DNA of 64,000 nucleotides. Origin: Mesostigma viride (Eukaryota; Streptophyta; Mesostigmatophyceae; Mesostigmatales; Mesostigmataceae). The stretch spans positions 1,223,176-1,287,175 of the forward strand of contig RPFO01000114.1 in the NCBI GenBank assembly GCA_009746045.1, read 5' to 3'. A model generated the notes under the pieces. The model did no database searches, had not been told where the DNA came from, and saw nothing but the letters and a program-made list of their open reading frames with translations. Numbering within the stretch: position 1 is the stretch's first letter; each line of letters starts with the position of its first letter. Below, in pieces: positions 51,775 to 62,958 of the stretch. The translations under genes were made by a program, and so were the position numbers.

Positions 51775-53670
51775 GGGGAGGGTCCCATAGAAATATATCA
51801 AAACTTACCCCCCCTAATAACTACAGAAATGCAACTGACAACCACCACTGAATGATGTTTGGGGTCCATAAACATGATGTTTGGGCATGCATACCACCAC
51901 TTGTTGGGGGTACTACCCCCAGCCATACACCGGCTATGAGCTAAAAATAGAAAAAAATGCTGTCCGGGGCACATCTTGCCCAGAACAGTGGGAGAACCAG
52001 TTGCATGAAAAAAGCACACCCCATATAAAAATGTCATGGGACATTGTTTCTACCTAATTGGATCAACAAAATCAGCACATCCCTTTGAGTTATTAATTTT
52101 TGGGCCAAAAATACGCTTTTTTAGGCGGGGCGTCCCCATACACACTCATAACACATCAATTAGGCCTGAAAAGCACAAGTCGAATTCTGTCATGACCATA
52201 GAAGGCACTGTCAAAGTTTGGTGGCATTCTGAGCTCAGCTGTAGCAGTTATTAATTTTGGCAGTTGGCCACCTGTGCAGACGCTAAGGAAGGCATTAGTG
52301 AGTATTAAGGCACACTAACACTTCCTATGCCATCCAAAAGGCTCCTGACCATGCCCAATTCGACCACAAGGTACAAGGAGGTGGCTGGGCACGTCATGTG
52401 CCCTTGCCTTACCTCGACACGGGCAACCTGTTGCGTGTGTGCACAACAACGAGGCAGGTAGCTCTACATGCCTAGCCAACACTTCTAAAGCATATTCCAG
52501 GTTTATGGTGTGGGCATCATCCCAAAACCAAGCTCAAACACACCCTAGAAAGCCATATCCACTAATTGCCCAACAAGGGTAACAACAGACAGTCCACAGA
52601 GAAAGCAGAATTATCATACATGCTGCTTGCCAAGGCTTCTTACCATGGTTACCTTGCCTTGCTAGCATATGAATTAGGGCTCTCCCATTTTAGTGGGAGA
52701 AAGGCCAACAAGACAACGATAACCCCTACCTATGTGCAGTTCCACCCATGCAGTATGCCCCTCAGAAAAACCACTGCCACCTTTCTTTCCAACGCAATTG
52801 TTTGCCAAGAAACAAACTCAAGCTTGTGAGCCTCTAACCACAATGAAGCCTCTGCTAAGAAAGGCCGCGTCAATATTCACACAAAACTGAGTGCTGTTAG
52901 CAATCTCCTTCCAAGAAACCACTCAGCAAATCCCTGACAACTTGACGATATGCCACGGTCACGCTTTGACACATCCCAGCCATGCAACGTACATAAAAAC
53001 CACTGAAAGGTGCCAGGAATCTGGCGATGCGCAGCACGGAATGGCATTATACATGGCGCTAACTGCACGGAAAGAAGCCGAAAACTTGCGTTGATAACCC
53101 ATAAAGGAAGCGAAACATTCATAGGGTCACGTTGATCACACGATCGTACCATTACCGGAATTGTCCTTCGCCCAGCGGCGCAAGAAAGAACAACCTTCCA
53201 TGGAATAATAAGACGCGCATCCCGCGAGCCTGGAGAGTGTCTTACCGATCATGACGGAAATCTTGCCGAAACCCAGCAAATTTTTTAAAGCTTTACCAAT
53301 AACAATTTAAACGCATCCTTGACGCTAGGTAAATCCCATAAAACCTGACAATCACCGCCGCCAGCGTGCATTCTGATTTATTCCTCTCGACGAAAACATC
53401 AGATTGGACCCCCGTGGCGATGGTCATTAATAAAATCATCGACACTGCAAAAAACGCGAACTCCGCTACGAAGTAGTATCATTTACTCATCGTCTTTAAG
53501 ATTCGCTCAGTTTCTCTGCATTCCGCGAGCTATCTTTTTCTACTCTGCCTGAAAGCACGTCGCCATGGCCAGCTCCGGTAGGGGTGCGCGCCCCGTGCAC
53601 CACTTTTTCACGGTACGGACGGGCACCGCGAATTTTTCGGCGCCAAAATATTCGCGCCGGGACCGTCCCC
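51775..53670. mobile_element. TTAA-flanked TIR DNA element (piggyBac-like target)
   Basis: 1896 bp flanked by TTAA (51771-51774, 53671-53674). Ends are inverted repeats: GGGGAGGGTCCC on the left and GGGACCGTCCCC on the right (one mismatch over 12). Removing it restores the AFLNGD context of Copia RT seen in element D. No transposase is recognisable; the ATG frame near 53565 runs out of the element into pol and is a chance fusion. TTAA duplication is typical of piggyBac, but the G-start is not. Confidence 0.75.
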
Positions 53671-54874
53671 TTAACGGGGATTCAGATGAGACGGCTAAAT
53701 TGTGGGAGGGCACCACACCACTGTATGTTAGGACACCCAAGATGTGGGAACCTATTGTGGGCAAGAAGTTCATGAGGTTGGTGAAGGCTGTGGATGGGAC
53801 CGTGGCCGGGCCGCGGGCGTGGCGCAAGAGTTTAGAGCGCCTTCTACTTAACCGCGCACGCATGATGTACAGCGACCTGGACCCCTCCTTGTTTGTTGGT
53901 GTCTGGAAGGGGGAGCTCGTGTTTGTTTTCGTGCATGCCGATGACTGTGACTGCCTGGGGCCACGGGAGTGGATTGTGTGGTTCCATTCGCTCGTGCACT
54001 CAGTGTACCCTGTGGGCAAGCTCGTCTTTAGGGAGCCGGGCAAGATCGTGCCCTTCATGGGCATGGACACTATTCTCGATCACGACGAGCCAGGGCAGTG
54101 GGTCATGTTGCTGCATCCTAAGGGTAGCTATGTCCCCGACCTGGTCAAGGAGGTCATGGCCCGCACTGGGCCTATCCTTCCCTCTGAGTGTGGTGCGCTG
54201 CGTGGCAAACTCAATTGGCTTGCGTGTACCACGAGCCCTGACTTGGCTGTCCTTAGTCGGTTGACAGACGATGTTCTCTGCTTGTTGGCCCGCCCGGTTG
54301 TAGCTGAGTATGTGCAGGCCTCACCGGGGTTGGTCCTGCAGGGTGTTGACTGGGACAGGCCCATCGAGCTAGGGGCTTATTGTGACAGTTCTTTGGATGC
54401 GCGGGTGCTCACCAAGATGCGTGGTAGGTGTGCGGCTGTTAGCTATATCTCAAACGCTGACCAATCTGCGCCATCCTCCATCTTTGCGTGGTTCTCACGT
54501 CTCCACCGCCGTGTGTATGTGGGGTCGGACACCGCCGAGGGCGTGCGTACTGCGAGGCTGCAAGTGAGCTCGCGTATTTCCACGCGCTACTCTGCTGGAT
54601 CCTCAAGCTGGGCGGTCTCACCACACGCATCGATCGCGTCCTGCGCACCGACAGCCAAGCGCTGGTGGACTTCATTGAGAACCCCTACGCTCGCACGAGA
54701 GACCTTGACTTCCTCCGGGTGAAGGAATTTTCTGATGCGCTCCATACCGAGCACGTGGCAGGCGACCAGAATTGCTCGGATGCTCTTACCAAGCTCTATA
54801 GCTCCGCCAAGGCACAGTATACTCTTCTTAGGCACCAAATGAACAATATGTCGCTGGGTCAGCCACGGCACTAG
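53671..54874 (+). pseudogene. Copia-like element G: RT C-terminal part and RNase H
   Basis: Continues element G pol: LYVRTPKMWEPIVGKKFMRL, MMYSDLDPSLFVG, catalytic HADD at 53934-53945, CGALRGKLNWL, YCDSSLDARVLTKMRGR (RNase H Asp), RRVYVGSDTAE. One extra base near 54540-54548 shifts the frame. The remainder is in the next frame: CEAASELAYF, TDSQALVDFIENPYARTRDL, SDALTKLY, stop at 54872-54874. Closest in this window to element D. Confidence 0.85.
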
Positions 54875-55091
54875 TTGAGATGTCGTGGAGTGTGAATGGC
54901 CCCTTGACTCAGGTTTTACCTTGGTAGGTTTTCCCGGTAGCGATGCTCTGGTGTAATTTGTTTGGCTGGGGATTACCCTCCAAAACCATGTGGGGCCTAA
55001 GGTGCGTTCATGATGGCAAGGCCTGCGCGGCCGTAGTTCTTACAGATTTGAGTACGCAGTCCTATTGCCACATGAAAAAAGAAAGGGCTGG
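54875..55091 (+). other. Element G 3' untranslated region with purine tract
   Basis: No gene. Ends in a purine tract AAAAAAGAAAGGGCTGG (55075-55091), the probable polypurine primer site for plus-strand synthesis, directly before AGTTG. Confidence 0.5.
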
Positions 55092-55596
55092 AGTTGCAAT
55101 CTGTTGCATGACCGAAATGCGTGTATATGTAAACTGGTGCATGCATAATGGAATGTAAATCTGTAAAACAATACTCACAATTGCTGCACACAGCTTGTGT
55201 GCATGACCATGGTGGCAGTATAGCCAAATTGATGCATTATAGTTAGTGGTCACGCTGACTGTCGAGCACTGACTGTCGGTCAGGCTGTTGAAGTCGTGCC
55301 AAGGATTGATGAGATAAAACACCCCTTCAGCGGGCAGAAAAATACGGCAATATTCCCTGCTAATGGATATTTGTAAATGGTTCTAGAAGCGTCTAGAAGC
55401 ATTGTGCAACGCTGGCGTAACGCTAGTTCAGTGCGCCTCTTGGAAATCGCTAATGCACATGAAATGTGATTGGTGCAATGTCGATAAGGCCTATCGCAAT
55501 CTTGGGGTTGCACACATGACTTGTAAACATATAAATTGATAATAAACCCAGGCACCTAGTGCCGCATTCTTGCAAACATCATTCTCATTCTCAACT
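55092..55596 (+). repeat. Probable 3' LTR of element G
   Basis: Starts AGTTGCAAT after the purine tract and ends TTCTCAACT, matching the AGTTG...CAACT LTR ends of element D. Contains AATAAA at about 55540. No 5' partner is present in the window, so the right edge is a guess from the terminal motif. Confidence 0.45.
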
Positions 55597-56291
55597 CTAC
55601 CGGCCTAGTGGTGGAAAGAGGTTGTTGCTTAGCCTTCAAAAGCATCTGAAGAGGTTAGGCTTTTCCCTGTAAAAAGCCATTGAAGGGGTTATTGCTAAGC
55701 CTTTCAAAGCATGCATGTTAAGGTTGTTGCTGATCCTTGAAAAGCATGGTTTTCTTCTTGCACCCAGCTGAGGGCTGGGGGGGGGTATCACCCCTTTTTT
55801 TTTTTTTTCCCCTTTGGACAGCGCAGCCTGTGCGCTTGTTTCTTCATGGCCCCTCCCTTCTTTGTCGCTCGCGTTGAGGCTGCTCGCGAGGGGGGGTGAA
55901 AAGGGAGGCCTACTGAGCTTGGCTGATCTTGTTTGACTATGCTAGGGAGGCATAGAGCCATGTTATTTGGTTCCCTGAATTATAATTGGTCTTTGCCCGC
56001 ATGGTAATTGCAGTGGATATGCATTTAGACCGCGCATGGGGCCAAGGGGGGAGGCTTCGGCACGGTAGGCGACATAAGGACTACTACTAAAGTACGCGGC
56101 GTGACGCCAAAAGCATCCAATGCACCACGGTACTGTTACGAGGACAACAATGTCCACCAGTACAAACTACACGTAAACCTAGGGACGACCGAGGCAAAGG
56201 ACCTAATTTACGTCCGTAACTACGACAGATTGTTACGCGACGTAACACTATCCAGTTGACAGAATTCTGCTAGATCAGCAGTTCTCTTGTC
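55597..56291. other. Intergenic host sequence
   Basis: Contains three degenerate GCCTTTCAAAAGCAT-like units (about 55633-55750), a G9 run and T14 tract near 55778-55808, and no supported gene. Confidence 0.4.
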
Positions 56292-56651
56292 TCATAACAT
56301 GACATAACTGCCTTGTCTCTTGGCCTGGACCGCTGCCTCGCTTCCCAGCAGGCCATTCTTGATGACGAGCTGTGCTGGAGAGAGCAGGTCGTCGATGCTG
56401 GGTTTGCCTTTCCCACCCAAGAGCTTGCGGGCCTGCAGTACTTTCACCTTGCAGGCAACACTCGTGAAGGTCACCCGGATGGGGCCAGGTTGGCCTGCCA
56501 TCCATGTGCGAATGCGTTCATTGCCCGGGTGAAACAATTTAGCGATGAGTTCCTTGTGCAGGCGATGGGCAAGCATGGTGTCTGTCTTCTGGTAGCCCCC
56601 CACCGGGAAGTAACGTACCACAATACTGCGTGAGAGATGATCCTCTTCCAT
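56292..56651 (-). pseudogene. Short frame resembling retroelement RNA-binding protein
   Basis: 119 codons ending at 56292. It contains ARKLLGGKGKPSIDDLLSPA followed by a Gln/Lys-rich tail. The pattern (short RNA-binding-like fold, then a ...DLSPAQ... segment) recalls ORF1-type proteins of non-LTR elements. Family assignment is weak and no RT lies nearby, so it is probably a fragment. Confidence 0.3.
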
Positions 56652-56671
56652 TGCAGTCTTGCTCTGGACAA

Positions 56672-56703
56672 TTAAATAATTAATTAATTAATTAATTAAT
56701 TAA
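56672..56703. repeat. (TTAA)n microsatellite
   Basis: About eight TTAA units; a shorter TTAATTAAT block recurs at 56905-56915. Confidence 0.8.
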
Positions 56704-56714
56704 TAGACACGTGA

Positions 56715-57140
56715 CTGACCATGGGGCAGCTTTACTGCATCCGCCACGCTTTTACACCCACAGTTGCGACTGCACTGTGATGCGGAGAGAGCGCTCAGTG
56801 GCCTGTCCACTTAGGGCAGTGAGAAGCTAGGGCGCCCTCCCTGCTCATTGTGTATAGGGGTTGAAGGTTCCATTATTGGTACCCACGTGACGCAGTCTAC
56901 AGGATAATTAATTAATCTGTGGCCTCTGGACGACGGAGCAGCCTTACCGCATTCGCTATGCTTTTGCTACTTCTTGTCGTATTGCACCCACAGCTGGGCC
57001 TGCACCGTGATGCAGACAGAGAAAGTCCTGTGTGGCCCATGCCCACTGGGGGCAGTGAGAGAAGCTAGGGCACCCAACTTCCATCTCGTTGTGTATAGGG
57101 GTTGAAAGCTCCTTTATTGGTACCCATGTGACGCGATTTG
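56715..57140. repeat. Diverged tandem duplication of about 210 bp
   Basis: Units 56715-56906 and 56927-57140 share blocks such as GCAGTGAGA...AGCTAGGGC, TGTGTATAGGGGTTGAA and TTATTGGTACCCA. No coding frame is common to both. Confidence 0.65.
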
Positions 57141-57403
57141 ATTGATTAATTTCAGGCGACGAGGGAAGCCATGCTCCCCAATGTGCTCGACTTCCCTGAA
57201 GGCAAACGTGATCACTGAAAAAAAATTTCTTAATTATTCAGTTGAGGGAAGCCGACTGGCGCTAAATATGCTTCTAGATGGGGTTGGAAACGCCGTGTGA
57301 TTCCCGCGTAAACCATTGCCTGAAACACTATGGCAGGCAAGGCTTTGGCCGCGCACAACTGGTTGTGAGAGGATGCTCCCGCGGTCCACCACCCTGCCGA
57401 TCA

Positions 57404-59793
57404 TCACTTAAGCAACTCCCGCTTCAGCGACCGCAGGAACTGCGTTTGGCCCATCTCCCCAAATGTGCGCAGCACTGCTGCCTGCATCTTGCGGCCCAGC
57501 TGTTCCAGGTCCACGATGCCCGTCACCAGCATCCGGCACACACTCTCCCTCGTCTCACGCCGCAGCATGCCCAGCAGCGCCTCGAGCTGCACGTCGTGCC
57601 GCTGGAAGGAGAACCACTCGCGCACCACCCAGGGCTGCCCGTGCTCGTGCCGCAGGTGGCGTGCGTTCAGCAGGCGCGCCTTGGTCACGCCGAACAGCGC
57701 CAGCACCGCGTCTGCGTCGCCGTGCTCCATGTCGCGCACCGCCGCAATCTGCCACGCGGGGGTTGGTGGCGGCAGCGCGCAGCGTGGTGGGCACAAGCAC
57801 ACATACGCCGTTAGAGGGACAGGAGACAGGCAGGCAGCGGCCACACATTTGCTCCTTCACACCAAGGGGGAGCCGGACCTGTCTACGAGTGCAGGCTGTG
57901 ATCACCAGTCACGGAGCGTAATGCCTTGCACCCAATGTATGTCGCAACCACGGCCTGATAGTGAGCCGCGAGGCAAGCCACCAAGGTGAGCGCGCCCAGC
58001 ATTGTGCACACAAGACAACGCGGGGGCAGGGAGGGTGGAATATGAGTGCAGATGCCAGCACTTTTGGGGGGAAGCAGGCGGGCTGGCCCCCGAGAAGTAC
58101 CACGATGCCACCCACGGGTATGGGCCACACATGCTACTGCCACACGTAACACAACCACAGCGCGGCGCTGCTCGCAACTGACACGCATGCCACTAGTCAT
58201 CCGCGCCCCCCCCCTACCCCCTTGCAAGGCGCCTATATGCAAGTAGCCGGATCCGCTTTGCTAGCCCCCCCCTGCCATGCGCCTGCAGGGTGCCCCCCTC
58301 TGCCATCACGCGGCGCGCACCTGCAGGCTGTCCAGAAACGCCTCCTCGAGCATCTCCCCGTTCTCCACCACGACGTCGTAGTAGGCAAGCGGCTTGAGGC
58401 CCGCGCGGCCGCCGCCGTCGCCATAGCCGCCCACCTGGCACAGTCCCTTGGTGAAGACCTCCGAGAGCACCTGCATGCCACACGTGGCGCGCGGGGGAGC
58501 AGCGGTCGACAGGTGGATAGGGTGCAGTGAGTGTGTGCCACAGGTGGATAGGGTGCAGTGAGTGTGTGCCACAGGGATGCCGAGCGCCAGAATGAGATGG
58601 CTCAACATCAAAACTTGTTGCACCGTGGGTGCGTGCATGGAAAAGTCGGGGCGCATGCGTGATGAGGCGTTCAAGATGGCGCGCGCTCGACCGTCCGAAC
58701 ACACGCCACAAGCCCTCCCCTCGTGATGTCCTCACGATGCCACATGGGGTGGACGAACCGCCACGCTAAGCGCCACCTGGCATGACCACGCGGGTGCCAT
58801 CGACGAGCGCAGGAGGTGCTGCAATGGTGGGTGACGGCTGCCAGCGTGGCTGCTGCGCATGGGGTAGCGTGTGTGCACACACCTGGAGACTCTTCTGGTT
58901 GGCGCCACCCAGCGCCCGCTTGGCGCGCGACCACAGCCAGGGGAAGCCCTCCGCCACCTTGAGCCCAAACTCGGCAAAGTAGGGGTGGCCGCCATGGCCA
59001 GGGGCCCCAGGTGTGGCCCCGTTGGCAGCGGCCTCCGCGCGCGCCTTGTCAGAGGATGAGGGTGGCATGTCGGGCAAGATCTCCCACTTCTTGTCCACGC
59101 GGTGGAAGAAGGCGATCTCGCGCAGTACAGAGGAGAGCGCCTGGCAGGGGCGCGGCGCACGCACGAACAGACACAGAAGCACAAACACATGTGACAAGTC
59201 CAACACCACCATGTCAGATGGAACAGGGCGAGCAAATGCGCTCTGGCCACAAGGGGCACACGAGGGGCAGCCAGGTTGGGTGTCTCTGCCATCCATGGGT
59301 GCGGGTGGACCGCAATCCACGGACAATCAGCCCGCTGCTGGCCCCACCCAGCCCAAACCGGCTTGGCCGCACCCATGGGGTGCGTACGCGCAGCCAACCA
59401 AAAGTGGTAAGGTTGCGCACGGCAGAAGCCAGGGGAGATGTGCCTGTCCCAGCCATCCCCACGCGGCCCCATCCCACCCTGCGCGTGCAGGCACTAAAAG
59501 CACCCCCATGCCCCCCTTCCCATCTCCCAACCCCCACCCACGTGAATAGGACCCCCCACCCATGTGCATTGCCAGCACATGTCTACGCGGCAGCATGGCG
59601 CGAGGCCGTGGCACAAGACAACGTGTCGCCCCCCCCCCCCCACACACACCTGCTCGTTCACGTCCGCATGCCCTGCGGCGGCGTTGTCCTGCAGCACCGC
59701 CTCCACTGCCGCCATGTCGTCCGCGCCCACGTTGTCCTCCATCGAGCGTGCGATGCGGGAGGCGAGGTAGCCGGGCTGCGATGAGATGAGCGT
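57404..59793 (-). CDS. Host multi-exon gene, exons 2-5 (unknown protein)
   Basis: Exons on the minus strand: 59793-59650 (48 codons), 59140-58883 (86), 58470-58321 (50), 57748-57404 (114 plus stop). All junctions have GT donors and AG acceptors and all are phase 0. Protein segments in order: ISSQPGYLASRIARSMEDN; REIAFFHRVDKKWEILPDMP and FAEFGLKVAEGFPWLWSRAK; LKPLAYYDVVVENGEMLEEA; DMEHGDADAVLALFGVTKAR to a Lys-ending C terminus. Codon use and phase consistency make this a real gene. I do not recognise the family. It may share a transcript with 60709-61176. Confidence 0.65.
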
Positions 59794-60708
59794 CTGGGGG
59801 GTGAGGGGTCAAGGAAGAGGGAAAGGCCGGGGCGGTACACCATGCATCCACAGGCAGCACGAATGAAGGGGCATGGAAGGGGCGGCAGACCACGGGTTGG
59901 CGCAACTGGATTTGGTGGACAAGAGAGTGGGGGCGGATGCGCGCACGCGGGGCATGGGATGGACAGGTGGCGGCAATGGGGAGGGTGGCCGAGGTAGAGG
60001 GTGGCGTAGGGAAAAGACATGGGGTGGAGGGGAGGCAGGAGGCAGGGTCTGACAGCGCGAGAGGAGCCTGTGGATGTGACAAGGCGGGGGATGGCCGCGA
60101 GCCAGCGACGCGCGACCATCCCCTGTCGAAGCGATGTGCGACCGGGCACGCGGCCAGGACAAGAGGAAGGCAACACAGACAGGTGGACAAGAGGACAAGC
60201 AAACAAGCACAGCTGGCAGGTGCCAGCATGGGTGAGCGTGCATGGTGGACGCTCGCAACCAAAGACGCGACCAAGGCGGCCGCGGTGGTGGGCAGGCCAA
60301 TGCCTGAGTGCCTCACGTCAGGATGGGCAGGGAGGGGCCCTGGTGGTGGGGTACCCCACGCTGGCTGGTGGGGCACCGGGCAGCGTGCAATATAGCCCCC
60401 GCTTTGAGTGCACGGTCTCTGCAACGTTGGGTGACGGGGAAAGGATAACCCAGGAAGTGTCATGCAGTGGCGCAGGTGCCAGCATCAATGTATACTAAGA
60501 TCCAAACGCTCACCTTGGAAATTCTCCGTATCAGGTCCTGCAGTCAGTGACAAGGTCCATGAGAACAAGAATGGATCACGTCAGACGTCGGACGTCGGAA
60601 ACCACACTCGAAGCGTGACAAGTATTAGACTATGGCCAGGTAGCAGACAAGCGGAGCGAAATATTTAGCACTGAGATTCGGAAGGTGATACCCCTGAGGA
60701 ATACTCAC

Positions 60709-61176
60709 CCGTTGCTGGATGCTGGCATCCTCGTACCCCCCATCGATGAAACGGCAAACGTGCCCCCATGCTCGCAGGCCCCTGTCCGTCATGACCTTTA
60801 GGCACTCATCCCTGGCATCCCTAAAGCCCAGTCGCCAGGCAACTACTAGGCAAGCGGACGCTATTTCATCGGATGCGAGTGCGTACAGTGGGAAGCTCTC
60901 CGTATACAGGCGTTGCAAAACCAGTTGCACGCTTTCGACGCTGGCAAAGTGACCCAGGATCGTCTCAATATTTCCGACATAGGGAGGAAGGTTACTACAT
61001 CTATGAATTACGTCGACATGTAGGGTAATCGACGACGTTTTGTAGGACAACGTTACCCCGGGCCCCTTCAGAGCCCTTGTCAACCGCTCCCACAGCACTG
61101 ACACGGTTCCATCCGTTTCGGCTATCCGTTGGGGCGCCCCGCCATTTTGCGATGTTGGCATCGGAGTCCGAGACAT
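60709..61176 (-). CDS. Host gene, probable exon 1 (BTB/POZ-like)
   Basis: 156 codons from the ATG at 61176 (MSRTPMPTS) to a GTGAGT donor after codon phase 0. The pattern TLHVDVIHRCSNLPP, SVQLVLQRLYTESFPL, LASDEIASACLVVAWRLGF, RDECLKVM resembles the core of a BTB/POZ fold (dimerisation/adaptor domain). Phase and strand fit splicing to 59793 across a 915-bp intron, which would give a protein of about 454 residues. The intron contains a long minus-strand open frame that lacks codon character. The BTB assignment is tentative. Confidence 0.5.
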
Positions 61177-61741
61177 CAATTACGAGAAAACCATGTTCTG
61201 ATTCTCAAATATGATTCATTCCCAATCGCCAGGACTACACAACAAGGACACGCGCGTTGTCCTGCATTCCACGCCCAATCTAGCGAAAAAACGACGCATT
61301 GCGTGCACTGGGTAAGATTAAATAACAGAGAACAACCTTGCTCCGTTGCTTCAGCCTTTATGGAATAGCCACAAGCTCGGCATTAAGCTCATCCTCGTTA
61401 ATCTTGAAATTGGCCCCCTACGCGTGCGATCGCGAGTGCAGGGCATTGTCGCATCGCACGCTGGGCACTTGTCTCGTGCCAACTCGGATCGTTGTACATC
61501 TCGGCACCACTTTTGCTGGCAGCCTGGCACCACGGCCCACGATCACCGCTTTTGTACTGTGAAATAGTACTTTGGTACCACCCTGGTACCACACAGGATT
61601 CGAACACATTGCACCCGTGAGGCCGTAACCCGTCACCCGATGTCTTTTTGGCCCCAACATCCCACTGACCACTGCATGCAAATTGCAAGGGGTGCGCAGC
61701 CGGAATTGTCCAGGGAGGCGACCGTTGACAAGGAGATCTAC

Positions 61742-61786
<45 letters not shown>

Positions 61787-62094
61787 GTCCCACGCCGCAC
61801 ATGGGCAGCAGAGAATCTATAGTGGCCCAGGGCCGGATATATATAGTATCGGTGGTACTATCGGGGCACTAGACATGGAGATCTACTGTACAGTGAATAT
61901 CCCCTGATTCCGAAGTCCCAAACTCATCAATACAGTGCTGTACTGTATGCCCCCGTACTGTACTGTACTGTATGTCCCAGTGCCCCGATAGTACCACCGA
62001 TACTAAATATATCCGGCCCTCGGCCACTATAGATTCTCTGCTGCCCATGGGCGGCGTGGGACACAAGTCACACAACAACAACAACAACAACAAC
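61742..62094. repeat. Foldback element with trinucleotide-repeat tips
   Basis: Arms 61787-61870 and 61979-62063 are inverted copies (few mismatches) around a 108-bp loop that contains a GTACT repeat. The arms are flanked outside by (TTG)n at 61743-61787 and (CAA)n at 62073-62094, which also pair. No coding capacity. Candidate MITE or hairpin-RNA source. Confidence 0.7.
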
Positions 62095-62533
62095 TGTACT
62101 GAAGAAATTGTTCTTGCGGGTAAATGTGACGGTAAATAGGTAATTTTATTTACCAAGACGTAGACCTGATCCGAGTCAACTGGCTCAGTGGCTTGCCTGG
62201 TGCCCTGGTCAGTGGTCACATAATGCTCCATTCTAAACCTGTCACCTGCCACATCATTCACACAAATGACACAATCACACTGTTCCCCGGACGCGGGAAT
62301 AAACTCAACTCTCTCAACTCAACGCCCCGGACTGTAACCTCACTTCAACACGACGGGGTGCCGGATCATCCGCACCGGCCGTATCAGGCGGGCATCCCAT
62401 TCGTGCGGCACTTGGCAGCCATATCCATAAAACTTAAACACCGCTTTGCTAGTATCAGTGCAAAGGGCCCGACAAGAAGCGGGCAGAACGAAAAGGAGGA
62501 GCTCGCCAAACCCACGCAAATAATAATTCAATC

Positions 62534-62958
62534 ATGGCTGCTTGCAAAGTCGCAACTACAACTGCCATTGGTGCTGCTTTTTCCTGCCATGCGAGCCAAT
62601 CCGCCAAGTTCGCCCAAGGACACCATATTCGTCCGGTTCCGGCTGCATCATTGCAGCATGCTAAATCCTTCGCAACAGGCAATGGGGGACAGCATTTCCG
62701 GTTGTTTTCCTCATCTGGAAAAAATATAAGTTACCTGAGGAAACGTATCATTTGTGCTCCCTTGGCGGCTGCTGGAGAGGAAGGCTCGGCTGCCACGGTT
62801 GACAAACGGACGCCGGAGGAATTAGCAGAGGATGCACGATACGTGGAATCGGTGAAGGAGGGACTACGGCTGCTCAAGGCAAAACGCGATATGGTCTTCA
62901 ACGAAGTGAAGTTGACTATGTGGATTGAGGATCCCAGGGAGGCGGAGCGTAGAAGCAG
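62534..62958 (+). CDS. Plastid-targeted protein, exon 1
   Basis: ATG at 62534 (MAACKVATTTAIGAAFSCHA), 141 codons plus 2 bases to a GT donor at 62959. The first about 75 residues are Ala/Ser-rich and nearly without acidic residues, as in chloroplast transit peptides. The mature part is RTPEELAEDARYVESVKEG then RLLKAKRDMVFNEVKLTMWI and EDPREAERR. From memory this resembles the plastid photosystem I assembly factor family Y3IP1/CGL59, but I cannot verify it. Later exons were not identified before the window ends. Confidence 0.6.

Noticed and set aside
53565-53670. ATG-initiated N-terminal extension of element G pol
   Set aside because: Derives from the right end of the TTAA element; the homologous D pol reads through without it.
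56820-57120. Possible tRNA B-box in GGGGTTGAAGGTTCC
   Set aside because: No matching A-box or cloverleaf; part of the tandem duplication.
59327-60463. 378-codon minus-strand open frame
   Set aside because: Spans exon 2 and parts of both flanking introns in a different reading frame; Pro/His/Cys-rich, stop-poor GC-rich intron sequence rather than a gene.
61742-61787. Poly-Cys/Val/Asn peptides from (TTG)n
   Set aside because: Microsatellite translation, not coding.
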